Part shown: in pieces, positions 18,918 to 27,037 of the stretch | Layout of the letters: each line of letters opens with the position of its first letter | Position numbering within the stretch: the stretch's first letter is position 1 | NCBI RefSeq assembly: GCF_026339935.1 | Contig: NZ_JAPEPX010000001.1 | Location: 3,176,001 to 3,240,000, forward strand | From: Streptomyces sp. NBC_01551 | GTDB lineage: Bacteria; Actinomycetota; Actinomycetes; Streptomycetales; Streptomycetaceae | Length of the DNA: 64,000 nucleotides | Reading direction: 5' to 3' | The notes under the pieces: model-generated | Told to the model about the DNA's origin: nothing | What the model saw: only the letters and a program-made list of their open reading frames with translations | The model's database searches: none | Made by a program: the position numbers and the translations under genes

Positions 18918-19351
18918 CGGGCCGCCTCCTCCCGTCCGCAACGCGGACCTCGCCGTGCCACTCTTTCTACGACACGGCTCTGACATTTGGGGCGCCCGAA
19001 TCGGCTCTCGGCGCGTCGGGCAACGCCCAACGGTAGGGCCGTTGGCGACGTCAGCCAATCTTGTTATCCACAGGGTGTGTGGATGAGATGTGGATGACGG
19101 CGCCAATGCTGTGGGTAACTCCTCCGAAGCTGTGCACGGACCAGGGGACGGGGCTGTGGACAAAATCACCTACCCCACCCTCCCACCCATCCTGACCTGC
19201 GATTCCTCCTTCCACCGAGTGTGGGGGAGAAAATTCTTGGCCACGGTCTCAAGATCGCCTCCAACGGGGTGCGGAGAACGCCCAAGTCAATGCGTCGGTA
19301 AGGATTGAAAGACCCTTGCATCTATTACCTGTGGAAGATTAGATTGAGCGC
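18918..19351. other. dnaB / MATE divergent intergenic region with DnaA-box cluster
   Basis: This 434-bp gap separates divergent genes. Between 19064 and 19163 it holds DnaA-box-like 9-mers: TTATCCACA at 19064, TGTGGATGA at 19078 and 19089, TGTGGGTAA at 19110, and TGTGGACAA at 19155, which is a perfect Streptomyces box (TTGTCCACA) on the other strand. The right end carries the MATE promoter. The spread of strong and weak boxes on both strands suggests a DnaA binding region that could titrate DnaA or regulate dnaB. Confidence 0.65.
19316..19345 (+). promoter_or_regulatory. Promoter of the MATE gene
   Basis: A TTGCAT -35 (19316-19321), an 18-bp spacer and a TAGATT -10 (19340-19345) fit the principal sigma factor. 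The -10 ends 6 nt before the ATG, so transcription probably starts at the start codon itself. Confidence 0.6.
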
Positions 19352-20689
19352 ATGACTCAGGCCCCCGCAGCACCGAAGGCTGCCCCGAGACGGCACGACC
19401 GCGAGATACTCGCACTCGCCGTCCCCGCCTTCGGCGCCCTCGTCGCCGAGCCCCTCTTCGTGATGGCCGACAGCGCCATCGTGGGGCACCTCGGCACCCC
19501 CCAGCTCGCGGGTCTCGGCATCGCCGCCGCCCTGCTCACCACCGCCGTGAGCGTCTTCGTCTTCCTCGCCTACGCCACCACCGCGGCCGTCGCCCGCCGC
19601 GTCGGCGCCGGCGACCTCCAGGCCGCCATCCGGCAGGGCATGGACGGCATCTGGCTCGCTCTGCTGCTCGGCGCGGCCGTCATCGCCGTCGTCATGCCCC
19701 TCGCACCCTGGCTCGTCTCCCTCTTCGGGGCCTCCGACACCGTCGCCCCGTACGCGATCACCTACCTGCGGATCTCCGCCCTCGGCATCCCGGCCATGCT
19801 GATGGTGCTCGCCGCCACCGGCGTGATCCGCGGCCTCCAGGACACCCGGACCCCGCTCTACGTGGCCATCGGCGGATTCGCCCTCAACGGCGTCCTCAAC
19901 GTCGCCCTCGTCTACGGCGCGGGCCTCGGCATCGCCGGCTCCGCCTGGGGCACGGTCATCGCCCAGTGCGCCATGGCCGCCGCGTACCTCTTCGTGGTCG
20001 TCCGGGGCGCCCGCGAGCACAACGCTTCCCTTCGCCCCGACGCGGCGGGCATACGCGCCTGCGCCCAGGCCGGCGCGCCCCTGCTCGTGCGCACGCTGTC
20101 CCTGCGCGCGGTGCTGATGATCGCCACGGCCGTCGCGGCCCGGCTGGGCGACGCCGACATAGCCGCCCACCAGATCGTGCTCGCCCTGTGGAGCCTGCTG
20201 GCCTTCGCCCTGGACGCGATCGCCATCGCGGGCCAGGCCATCATCGGCCGCTACCTGGGAGCGGGCGACACCCAGGGCGCCAAGGCGGTCTGCCGGCGCA
20301 TGGTTCAGTGGGGGATCGTCTCGGGCATCGTGCTCGGCCTGCTGGTCGTCGTGGCCCGCCCGGTGTTCATTCCCCTGTTCACCAGCGATCCCGCCGTCGA
20401 GGAAGCCCTGCTGCCCGCCCTGCTGGTCGTGGCGGTCTCCCAGCCGGTCTCCGGCATCGTCTTCGTCCTGGACGGCGTCCTGATGGGCGCCGGTGACGGC
20501 CGCTACCTCGCCTGGGCGATGCTGCTGACCCTCGCCGTGTTCACCCCGGCGGCCCTGCTCGTCCCGACCCTGGGCGGCGGCCTGACGACCCTCTGGTGGG
20601 CCATGACGCTGATGATGCTGGTCCGGATGGCCACCCTCCAGCTGCGCGCCCGCTCGGGTCGCTGGCTGGTCGCGGGGGCCACTCGCTGA
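19352..20689 (+). CDS. MATE-family multidrug/organic cation efflux protein (DinF-like)
   Basis: 445 residues with about twelve membrane helices arranged as two similar halves. The start of helix 1 (ILALAVPAFGALVAEPLFVMADSAIVGHLGTPQLAGLGIAAALL) is characteristic of the DinF branch of MATE transporters, which export cationic compounds using Na+ or H+ gradients. The substrate cannot be inferred. A promoter box just upstream indicates a leaderless transcript. The gene converges on rplI, separated by two parS sites and a terminator. Confidence 0.94.
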   Translation: MTQAPAAPKAAPRRHDREILALAVPAFGALVAEPLFVMADSAIVGHLGTPQLAGLGIAAALLTTAVSVFVFLAYATTAAVARRVGAGDLQAAIRQGMDGIWLALLLGAAVIAVVMPLAPWLVSLFGASDTVAPYAITYLRISALGIPAMLMVLAATGVIRGLQDTRTPLYVAIGGFALNGVLNVALVYGAGLGIAGSAWGTVIAQCAMAAAYLFVVVRGAREHNASLRPDAAGIRACAQAGAPLLVRTLSLRAVLMIATAVAARLGDADIAAHQIVLALWSLLAFALDAIAIAGQAIIGRYLGAGDTQGAKAVCRRMVQWGIVSGIVLGLLVVVARPVFIPLFTSDPAVEEALLPALLVVAVSQPVSGIVFVLDGVLMGAGDGRYLAWAMLLTLAVFTPAALLVPTLGGGLTTLWWAMTLMMLVRMATLQLRARSGRWLVAGATR

Positions 20690-20712
20690 GCCGGCGGCTA
20701 CCCACCGACCGA

Positions 20713-20728
20713 TGTTTCACGTGAAACA
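20713..20728. other. parS site 4
   Basis: A perfect TGTTTCACGTGAAACA 24 bp after the MATE stop codon, in a convergent interval. Confidence 0.95.
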
Positions 20729-20746
20729 CGGCGAGGGGCCCGCTCG

Positions 20747-20762
20747 TGTTTCACGTGAAACA
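20747..20762. other. parS site 5
   Basis: A second perfect copy, 34 bp centre to centre from site 4 (about three helical turns), so both face the same side of the DNA. Confidence 0.95.
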
Positions 20763-20777
20763 TCGCCCGACAACGAC

Positions 20778-20810
20778 GAAGGGCCGCACCCCATCGGGGT
20801 GCGGCCCTTC
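20778..20810. terminator. Bidirectional terminator, MATE / rplI
   Basis: A perfect 15-bp inverted repeat (20778-20792 and 20796-20810) with a 3-nt loop; the arms begin GAAGGG and end CCCTTC. It lies 11 nt past the rplI stop and also serves the convergent MATE gene. Confidence 0.88.
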
Positions 20811-20821
20811 ATGCGCAGCCC

Positions 20822-21268
20822 TTAGGCGGCGACGACCTCGATGCCCACGTTCGCGGCGACCTCGGCGTGCAGACGCACGGAGACCTGGTACGAACCGAGG
20901 GTCTTGATCGGGGAGCCCAGCTCAACGCGGCGCTTGTCGACCTTCGGGCCACCGGAAGCCTCGATCGCCGTGGCGATGTCGGACGGGGTGACGGAACCGA
21001 AGAGGCGACCGGCGTCACCCGCGCGGGTGGCCAGACGGACCTTCACGCCCTCGAGCTTGGCCTTGACCTCGTTGGCCTGCTCGATGGTCGCGATCTCGTG
21101 GATCTTGCGGGCGCGGCGGATCTGCGCCACGTCCTTCTCGCCACCCTTGGTCCAGCGGATCGCGAAACCACGCGGGACCAGGTAGTTGCGAGCGTAACCG
21201 TCCTTGACGTCGACGACATCGCCGGCGGTGCCGAGGCCAGAGACCTCGTGGGTCAGGATGATCTTCAT
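20822..21268 (-). CDS. rplI: 50S ribosomal protein L9
   Basis: 148 residues. The N-terminal signature [36 protein letters not shown] matches L9, which binds 23S rRNA at the base of the L1 stalk. A long central helix ([23 protein letters not shown]) joins the two domains. It is the last gene of the rpsF-ssb-rpsR-rplI operon, 18 nt after rpsR, and ends at a strong terminator. Confidence 0.98.
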   Translation of the reverse strand: MKIILTHEVSGLGTAGDVVDVKDGYARNYLVPRGFAIRWTKGGEKDVAQIRRARKIHEIATIEQANEVKAKLEGVKVRLATRAGDAGRLFGSVTPSDIATAIEASGGPKVDKRRVELGSPIKTLGSYQVSVRLHAEVAANVGIEVVAA

Positions 21269-21286
21269 TATTCGGTCACCCTTTCC

Positions 21287-21523
21287 TTATCGCGCGGTGG
21301 ACGTGTAGGGCAGCAGCGCCATCTCACGGCTGTTCTTGACGGCCGTGGCGACGTCACGCTGGTGCTGCGTGCAGTTGCCGGTAACGCGGCGGGCACGGAT
21401 CTTGCCGCGGTCGGAAATGAACTTCCGCAGCATGTTCGTGTCCTTGTAGTCCACGTACGCGGTCTTGTCCTTGCAGAACGCGCAGACCTTCTTCTTAGGC
21501 TTGCGCACAGGCGGCTTCGCCAT
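21287..21523 (-). CDS. rpsR: 30S ribosomal protein S18 (zinc-binding type)
   Basis: 78 residues. The motif CAFCKDK near the N-terminus (C14, C17) with C51 in [11 protein letters not shown] indicates the zinc-containing C+ form of S18. Streptomyces usually also has a cysteine-free paralogue used under zinc shortage; that copy is not in this window. S18 pairs with S6 on the 30S platform. It sits between ssb and rplI. Confidence 0.97.
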   Translation of the reverse strand: MAKPPVRKPKKKVCAFCKDKTAYVDYKDTNMLRKFISDRGKIRARRVTGNCTQHQRDVATAVKNSREMALLPYTSTAR

Positions 21524-21566
21524 TGTGTCTCTCCTGTGTGATCAAGAAGTTTGGATGCGAGCTGCC

Positions 21567-22163
21567 CTAGAAGGGCGGCTCGTCCGAGTAGCCACCGCCG
21601 GAGCCGCCGGAGCTTCCGCCCCAGCCGCCCCCGCCGCCGCCCTGCTGCTGGCCGCCGGCCGGCGCGCTGGACGCCCACGGGTCGTCGGAGGGAGCTCCGC
21701 CGCCCTGCGGGGCGCCGCCGCTGGGGGCTCCGCCCCAGCCGCCGCCACCGCCCTGCTGCTGCTGACCGCCGCCGCCGTATCCACCCTGACCGCCGCGACC
21801 GGTGGTCTTGGCGACCTTGGCCGTGGCGTTCTTCAGGCTGGGGCCGACTTCCTCGACGTCCAGCTCGTAGACCGTGCGCTTGACACCCTCACGGTCCTCG
21901 TACGACCGCTGCCTCAGCCGGCCCTGCACGATGACGCGCATGCCTCGCTGGAGGGACTCAGCGACGTTCTCCGCCGCCTGCCGCCACACCGAGCAGGTCA
22001 GGAACAGGCTCTCGCCGTCCTTCCACTCATTGGTCTGACGGTCGAAGGTGCGGGGGGTGGACGCGACACGGAACTTCGCGACCGCCGCACCCGAGGGGGT
22101 GAAGCGCAGCTCGGGGTCGTCGACGAGATTGCCGACGACCGTGATGACGGTCTCGCCTGCCAT
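21567..22163 (-). CDS. ssb: Single-stranded DNA-binding protein
   Basis: 198 residues. The OB fold spans about residues 1-110 ([66 protein letters not shown]). A long Gly/Gln-rich linker follows, ending in the acidic tip DEPPF that recruits replication and repair proteins. It lies between rpsF and rpsR, the standard operon; Streptomyces normally has a second ssb elsewhere. Confidence 0.97.
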   Translation of the reverse strand: MAGETVITVVGNLVDDPELRFTPSGAAVAKFRVASTPRTFDRQTNEWKDGESLFLTCSVWRQAAENVAESLQRGMRVIVQGRLRQRSYEDREGVKRTVYELDVEEVGPSLKNATAKVAKTTGRGGQGGYGGGGQQQQGGGGGWGGAPSGGAPQGGGAPSDDPWASSAPAGGQQQGGGGGGWGGSSGGSGGGYSDEPPF

Positions 22164-22235
22164 GGATGAACCTCTCGGCGGGGATTGCTGCTGGGCTGCT
22201 GTGCTACTCGATCCCGATTACCGCTGAACCGAAGT

Positions 22236-22526
22236 TCAGTGGGTCTCGGGGCGAAGGACCTTGGTCCGGAGAACCGACTCGTTCAGGTTCATCTGTCGGT
22301 CAAGCTCCTTGACGACCGCAGGCTCGGCCTGAAGGTCGATGACCGAGTAGATGCCCTCGGGCTTCTTCTTGATCTCGTAAGCGAGACGACGACGGCCCCA
22401 GGTGTCGACCTTCTCGACCTTTCCGTTGCCCTCACGGACGACGGAGAGGAAGTTCTCGATCAGCGGGGAGACAGCGCGCTCCTCGAGATCGGGGTCGAGG
22501 ATGACCATCACTTCGTAGTGACGCAT
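22236..22526 (-). CDS. rpsF: 30S ribosomal protein S6
   Basis: 96 residues starting [19 protein letters not shown], with the S6 fold and partner surface for S18. The ATG at 22526 has a strong AAAGGAGG about 10 nt upstream, so the longer open frame to 22679 is not used. First gene of rpsF-ssb-rpsR-rplI. A 7-bp hairpin in the leader may be the S6:S18 feedback site. Confidence 0.97.
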   Translation of the reverse strand: MRHYEVMVILDPDLEERAVSPLIENFLSVVREGNGKVEKVDTWGRRRLAYEIKKKPEGIYSVIDLQAEPAVVKELDRQMNLNESVLRTKVLRPETH

Positions 22527-22554
22527 GTGGAACCCACCTCCTTTGGACTCAGCG

Positions 22555-22573
22555 GCCACGGTCGTTCCGTGGC
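22555..22573 (-). promoter_or_regulatory. Hairpin in the rpsF leader
   Basis: GCCACGG (22555-22561) and CCGTGGC (22567-22573) form a perfect 7-bp stem with a 5-nt loop, about 10 nt upstream of the rpsF ribosome binding site. In several bacteria the S6:S18 dimer represses its own mRNA through a leader hairpin; the assignment here is inference. Confidence 0.4.
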
Positions 22574-22775
22574 AGGAGGGTCGTGATGCGTGGCACGGCG
22601 CCTGAGAACAGACACCGCGCAGACCGTACAGACTACCTGCTCGACTCCTTCCGGTTGAAATCCGGCAGCAGGAGGCCACAATCTGTACTCAACGGGTGTG
22701 CTCGGTGCTATGCCCCCGGCCCCTTCCGGAGGCGGCCCGGCTCACCGCTCTGCTTCAGCCAGGAGGTGCCTTCCG

Positions 22776-23081
22776 ATGGCACAGGCAATGCGACGCCAGT
22801 CCTCCATCTCGCTCTTCGCGACCGACGGCAAGCCCCACCCCCTGCAGGACACCCTGCTGGCGGCCACGCTGGTCCTCGGGGCCGTGGCGTTCGTCACGGC
22901 GTTCTTCCACAATCTGCACCTGCTCAGCTCGTGGACCGGGCTGATCGGGATCCTGACCGGCGCGTACGGACAGTTCATCTCGGAAACGACACGCGAGCGC
23001 TTCGCACTGATCATCGGCCTTGGCGCCTCGGCCATCGGCTTCTACCTCGGCATGGCGCACGGCGGACTCTTCGGGGGCTGA
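22776..23081 (+). CDS. Small three-helix membrane protein of unknown function
   Basis: 101 residues with three hydrophobic helices, at about residues 27-45, 49-67 and 76-96, and a basic cytoplasmic N-terminus. AGGAGG lies 8 nt before the ATG at 22776, a strong start signal. I do not recognise a domain. It lies between the ribosomal operon (divergent) and the femX-type gene (same strand), separated from the latter by a long inverted repeat, so it is probably its own unit. Confidence 0.82.
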   Translation: MAQAMRRQSSISLFATDGKPHPLQDTLLAATLVLGAVAFVTAFFHNLHLLSSWTGLIGILTGAYGQFISETTRERFALIIGLGASAIGFYLGMAHGGLFGG

Positions 23082-23102
23082 GCGGGCTGCCCGGGAGTCT
23101 CC

Positions 23103-23170
23103 GCGACAAGGGCGCCGGCCTCCGCCGGCACGGCACGGCCCGTCCCCCAGATGGGTGGCGCCCTTGTCGC
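23103..23170. terminator. Long hairpin before the FemX-type gene
   Basis: A perfect 14-bp inverted repeat (23103-23116 and 23157-23170, GCGACAAGGGCGCC and its complement) encloses 40 nt that contain a smaller CCGGC/GCCGG stem. It lies 22 nt past one gene and 50 nt before the next, so it may be a terminator or a leader structure of the downstream gene. Confidence 0.6.
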
Positions 23171-23219
23171 AGTAGGCTTCGCGCCATAGCCAGCGAAGCC
23201 GCCGGAGGAGACGCCCCGC

Positions 23220-24338
23220 ATGAGCCTGTCCCTGAGGACCATCAGTCGAGAGCAGCATCTGGATTACCTCCAGAGCCTGCCCTCGGCGAGCCACTGCCAG
23301 GTCCCGGCGTGGGCCGACGTGAAGAACGAGTGGCGCTCCGAGAACCTCGGATGGTTCAACGAGTCGCAAGAACTCGTCGGCGCCGCCCTCGTGTTGTACC
23401 GCCAGCTGCCCAAGGTGAAGCGCTACCTCGCGTACCTTCCCGAGGGCCCGGTCATCAACTGGTACGCCCCGAATCTGGAGGAGTGGCTCCAGCCGATGCT
23501 GGCCCACCTCAAGCACCAGGGCGCCTTCACCGTGAAGATGGGCCCGCCCGTCGTGATCCGCCGCTGGAACTCGGCGGCCATCAAGGCCGGTATCCAGGAC
23601 CCCGACGTCAAGCGCCTGCGTGACGTGGAGGCCTCGGTCATCGAGCCGCGCGCGTTCGAGGTGTCCGACAAGCTGCGCCGCATGGGCTGGCAGCAGGCCG
23701 AGGACGGCGGCGCCGGATTCGGCGACGTGCAGCCCCGCTACGTGTTCCAGGTGCCGCTGGCCAACCGCTCGCTGGACGACGTCCTCAAGGGGTTCAACCA
23801 GCTGTGGCGCCGCAACATCAAGAAGGCCGAGAAGGCCGGCGTCGAGGTCGTCCAGGGCGGCTACGACGACCTGCCGACCTGGCAGCACCTGTACGAGATC
23901 ACGGCCGAGCGCGACAAGTTCCGCCCGCGCCCGCTCAGCTACTTCCAGCGCCAGTGGACGGCCCTCAACTCCGAGGACCCCAACCGGATGCGGCTGTACA
24001 TCGCCACGCACGAGGGGGAGCCGCTGGCCGCCGCCACAATGCTCACCGTCGGCCAGCACGTCTGGTACTCGTACGGCGCCTCGGCCAACCACAAGCGCGA
24101 AGTGCGGCCCTCGAACGCGATGCAGTGGCGCATGCTGCGCGACTCGTACGCGCTCGGCGCGAGCGTGTACGACCTGCGCGGCATCAGTGACACCCTGGAC
24201 GAGAACGACCACCTGTTCGGCCTCATCCAGTTCAAGGTCGGTACGGGCGGCGAGGCCGTCGAGTACGTCGGCGAGTGGGACTTCCCGCTGAACAAGATGC
24301 TGCACAAGGCCCTCGACATCTACATGTCGCGGCGCTGA
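23220..24338 (+). CDS. femX: Peptidoglycan cross-bridge aminoacyltransferase (FemX type)
   Basis: 372 residues of the FemABX family, which transfers an amino acid from aminoacyl-tRNA to the lipid II stem peptide; in Streptomyces FemX adds the glycine that bridges LL-DAP. Two GNAT-like halves are visible, with CQVPAWADVKNEWRSENLGWF in the first, a helical arm FNQLWRRNIKKAEKAGVEVV, and YDLRGISDTLDENDHLFGLIQFK near the end. GGAGGAGA precedes the ATG. The following gene (alanine-racemase-like) is 71 nt away on the same strand. Confidence 0.93.
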   Translation: MSLSLRTISREQHLDYLQSLPSASHCQVPAWADVKNEWRSENLGWFNESQELVGAALVLYRQLPKVKRYLAYLPEGPVINWYAPNLEEWLQPMLAHLKHQGAFTVKMGPPVVIRRWNSAAIKAGIQDPDVKRLRDVEASVIEPRAFEVSDKLRRMGWQQAEDGGAGFGDVQPRYVFQVPLANRSLDDVLKGFNQLWRRNIKKAEKAGVEVVQGGYDDLPTWQHLYEITAERDKFRPRPLSYFQRQWTALNSEDPNRMRLYIATHEGEPLAAATMLTVGQHVWYSYGASANHKREVRPSNAMQWRMLRDSYALGASVYDLRGISDTLDENDHLFGLIQFKVGTGGEAVEYVGEWDFPLNKMLHKALDIYMSRR

Positions 24339-24409
24339 CCCACACCGCCCCACCCCCACACACCGCACCGCTGCACAGGCAGCTGTTTCCAGAGAGGCTC
24401 CGGACGGGC

Positions 24410-25441
24410 ATGGCGCTCACGCTCTACGTCGACACCGCGCGCTGGCGTGCGCACCAGAAGCAGATCCAGGACCAGTTCCCCGGGCTGATCCCCGTCTGCA
24501 AGGGCAACGGCTACGGCTTCGGCCACGAGCGGCTGTGCGAGGAGGCGACCCGGATGGGCTCCGACATCCTGGCCGTCGGGACCACGTACGAGGCCGCGAA
24601 CATCAAGGACTGGTTCGGCGGGGACCTGCTGGTCCTCACCCCGTTCCGGCGGGGCGAGGACCCGGTGCCGCTGCCGGACCGGGTCATCCGCTCGGTGTCC
24701 TCGGTGGACGGCGTCCGCGGTCTGGTCGGCGCCCGGGTGGTCATCGAGTGCATGAGCTCGATGCGCCGCCACGGCATCTCCGAGCAGGACCTGGGGCAGC
24801 TGCACTCGGCGATCGAGGACGTCCGCCTGGAGGGCTTCGCCCTGCACCTGCCCCTCGACCGCCCGGACGGCACGGACGCCGTCGAGGAGGTCATCGGCTG
24901 GATGGACCGGCTGCGCGCAGCCCGGCTGCCGCTGCACACCATGTTCGTCAGCCACCTCAAGGCCCAGGAGCTGGCCCGGCTCCAGCAGCAGTTCCCGCAG
25001 ACCCGCTTCCGGGCCCGGATCGGCACCCGGCTCTGGCTGGGCGACCACGAGGCCACGCAGTACCGCGGCGCGGTCCTCGACGTCACGCGCATCTCGAAGG
25101 GCGACCGGTTCGGCTACCGCCAGCAGAAGGCCGCGTCCGACGGCTGGCTCGTCGTTGTCGCCGGCGGCACCTCGCACGGCGTGGGCCTGGAGGCCCCCAA
25201 GGCCCTGCACGGGGTCATGCCGCGCGCCAAGGGCGTGGCCCGGGCGGGTCTGGCCACCGTGAACCGCAACCTGTCCCCGTTCGTCTGGGCGGGCAAGCAG
25301 CGCTGGTTCGCGGAGCCGCCGCACATGCAGGTGTCGATCCTGTTCGTGCCCTCGGACGCCACCGAGCCGAAGGTCGGGGACGAACTGGTGGCGCACCTGC
25401 GGCACACCACCACGCAGTTCGACCGGGTGCTCGACGCCTGA
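24410..25441 (+). CDS. Alanine-racemase-like PLP protein
   Basis: 343 residues. The motif VCKGNGYGFG contains the predicted PLP-binding lysine (K31), equivalent to VKANAYGHG of alanine racemase, and RARIGTRLWLGD corresponds to the C-terminal half of the barrel. The protein is shorter and diverged from the standard alanine racemase, so the amino acid substrate may differ; the family is known as alanine racemase N-terminal-domain proteins. Its place directly after the FemX-type gene suggests an envelope role. It starts at the ATG at 24410. Confidence 0.85.
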   Translation: MALTLYVDTARWRAHQKQIQDQFPGLIPVCKGNGYGFGHERLCEEATRMGSDILAVGTTYEAANIKDWFGGDLLVLTPFRRGEDPVPLPDRVIRSVSSVDGVRGLVGARVVIECMSSMRRHGISEQDLGQLHSAIEDVRLEGFALHLPLDRPDGTDAVEEVIGWMDRLRAARLPLHTMFVSHLKAQELARLQQQFPQTRFRARIGTRLWLGDHEATQYRGAVLDVTRISKGDRFGYRQQKAASDGWLVVVAGGTSHGVGLEAPKALHGVMPRAKGVARAGLATVNRNLSPFVWAGKQRWFAEPPHMQVSILFVPSDATEPKVGDELVAHLRHTTTQFDRVLDA

Positions 25442-25471
25442 TCCACCGGGTGGGCGTGTGGCGGGGGCGGG

Positions 25472-26950
25472 TCAGTCCCTGAGGTCCGCGCCCCACTCGA
25501 CCCGCTGACCCTCAGAAGGCGCCGCGTACTGCGGCGCCTTCGTCGTGTGCGCCAGCGTGAACACGTCCTCGGCGCCGTCCAGGACGCCGCCGGAGGGGTC
25601 GTCCGAACCGTCCCGGCGCACGACGTCCCGGTCGGGGAGCAGGATGTCGCGGACGACGACGGCGCACAGGTAGAGCGTCGCGATCAGGTGGGCCGCGATC
25701 GCCAGCTGGTAGCCCTCGACGGGCAGGCCCTGGTGCTTGTCCCCGCTGGTCGTGTAGGCGAGGTAGAACCAGATCCCGAGGAAGTACGCGATCTCGCCGG
25801 CCTGCCAGATCAAGAAGTCCCGCCAGCGCGGCCGGGCGAGCGCCGCGAGGGGGATGAGCCACAGCACGTACTGCGGCGAGTAGACCTTGTTGGCCAGGAT
25901 GAACGCGGCGACGACGAGGAAGGCCAGCTGCGCGAAACGGGGGCGCCGGGGCGCCATCAGGGTGAGCAGGCCGATGGCCGCGCACAGCAGCAGCGTCAGG
26001 ACCGTCGCGTACGTGTTCGCGCCGTCGAGGGGGTTCCCGGAGCGCTGGGAAATCAGCAGCCACACGGAGCCGAAGTCGATGGGCCGTTCCTGGCTGAAGA
26101 CGTAGAACCGCTTCCAGCCGTCCCAGGCGGCGATCATGACGGGCCCGTTGACCAGGAGCCAGGAGCCGGCCGCGCCGAGGACGGCGGCGCCGAACGCCCG
26201 CCACTTGCCGGCCCGCCAGCAGAGCACGAACAGCACGCCGAGCAGCAGGACGGGGTAGAGCTTGGCGGCCGTGGCCAGGCCGATGAGCACGCCGAAGACG
26301 ACCGGGCGGCCGCGGGACCACATCAGCATCGCGGCGGCGGTCAGAGCGACGGCCAGCAGGTCCCAGTTGATCGTCGCGTTGAGGGCGAAGGCGGGTGCGA
26401 GGGCGAGGAGCAGCGCGTCCCAGGGCCGGCGGCGGTGGGTGCGGGCGACGCAGTAGGCGATGACCGCGGCGCAGACCATCAGCATGCCCGCGTTGACCAT
26501 CCAGTACATCTGCTCGCGGTGCTGGATCGAGCCGCTGCCGGGGGTGAGCCAGGACGCGACCTGCATGAAGGCCCCGGTGAGGACCGGGTATTCGACGTAC
26601 TGCATGTCGCCGTACTTCGGGTCGCCGTCGGGGAACCGGTCGAAGTACGGGACGAGGCCGTCGGCGAAGCCGCGCGCGGAGTACAGGTGCGGGATGTCCG
26701 AGTAGCAGGCGTGGGTGTACTGCGAGCCCGCTCCCTGGAACCACGCCCAGTCGTAGCAGGGCAGCTTCTGCACCATGCCGAGGGCGAACATCCCGAGGGC
26801 GACGAGGACGACGACGCGCACAGGGCTGAGCCAGTGGCCGCCCAGCCGGGCGTGGCGGCCGAGCGGGCCGCCGATGAGTTCGCTGCCGGCCGCGGCGACC
26901 TCGTCCTGCTGGGTGGGCAGTACGGGCCGTTCCTCGTGCACCTTCGTCAT
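25472..26950 (-). CDS. GT87-family mannosyltransferase-like membrane protein
   Basis: About 492 residues with roughly ten membrane helices. The N-terminal extracytoplasmic loop between helices 1 and 2 (PCYDWAWFQGAGSQYTHACYSDIPHLY, with conserved Asp/Glu residues) and the overall plan fit the GT87 (DUF2029) polyprenyl-phosphate-mannose-dependent transferases. The substrate is probably a lipid-linked sugar for envelope glycans, which is inference. I start at the ATG at 26950 with AGGA 7 nt upstream. An 11-bp inverted repeat lies inside the last codons (25515-25541). Confidence 0.85.
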   Translation of the reverse strand: MTKVHEERPVLPTQQDEVAAAGSELIGGPLGRHARLGGHWLSPVRVVVLVALGMFALGMVQKLPCYDWAWFQGAGSQYTHACYSDIPHLYSARGFADGLVPYFDRFPDGDPKYGDMQYVEYPVLTGAFMQVASWLTPGSGSIQHREQMYWMVNAGMLMVCAAVIAYCVARTHRRRPWDALLLALAPAFALNATINWDLLAVALTAAAMLMWSRGRPVVFGVLIGLATAAKLYPVLLLGVLFVLCWRAGKWRAFGAAVLGAAGSWLLVNGPVMIAAWDGWKRFYVFSQERPIDFGSVWLLISQRSGNPLDGANTYATVLTLLLCAAIGLLTLMAPRRPRFAQLAFLVVAAFILANKVYSPQYVLWLIPLAALARPRWRDFLIWQAGEIAYFLGIWFYLAYTTSGDKHQGLPVEGYQLAIAAHLIATLYLCAVVVRDILLPDRDVVRRDGSDDPSGGVLDGAEDVFTLAHTTKAPQYAAPSEGQRVEWGADLRD

Positions 26951-26984
26951 GCGCACATCCTGCCGTACGGGGGCCGGGCATGAG

Positions 26985-27017
26985 GGAGGGCCGTCGCACG
27001 GGGTGCGACGGCCCTCC
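26985..27017. terminator. Terminator downstream of the PBP gene
   Basis: A perfect 15-bp inverted repeat (26985-26999 and 27003-27017) with a GGG loop, 21 nt past the PBP stop codon on the minus strand. Confidence 0.8.
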
Positions 27018-27037
27018 TCGGTGCGGTGCGGGGTGGG

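Noticed and set aside
18918..19169. Upstream extension of dnaB to 19169
   Set aside because: The extension has no helicase similarity and covers the DnaA-box region; a strong ribosome binding site marks the GTG at 18917.
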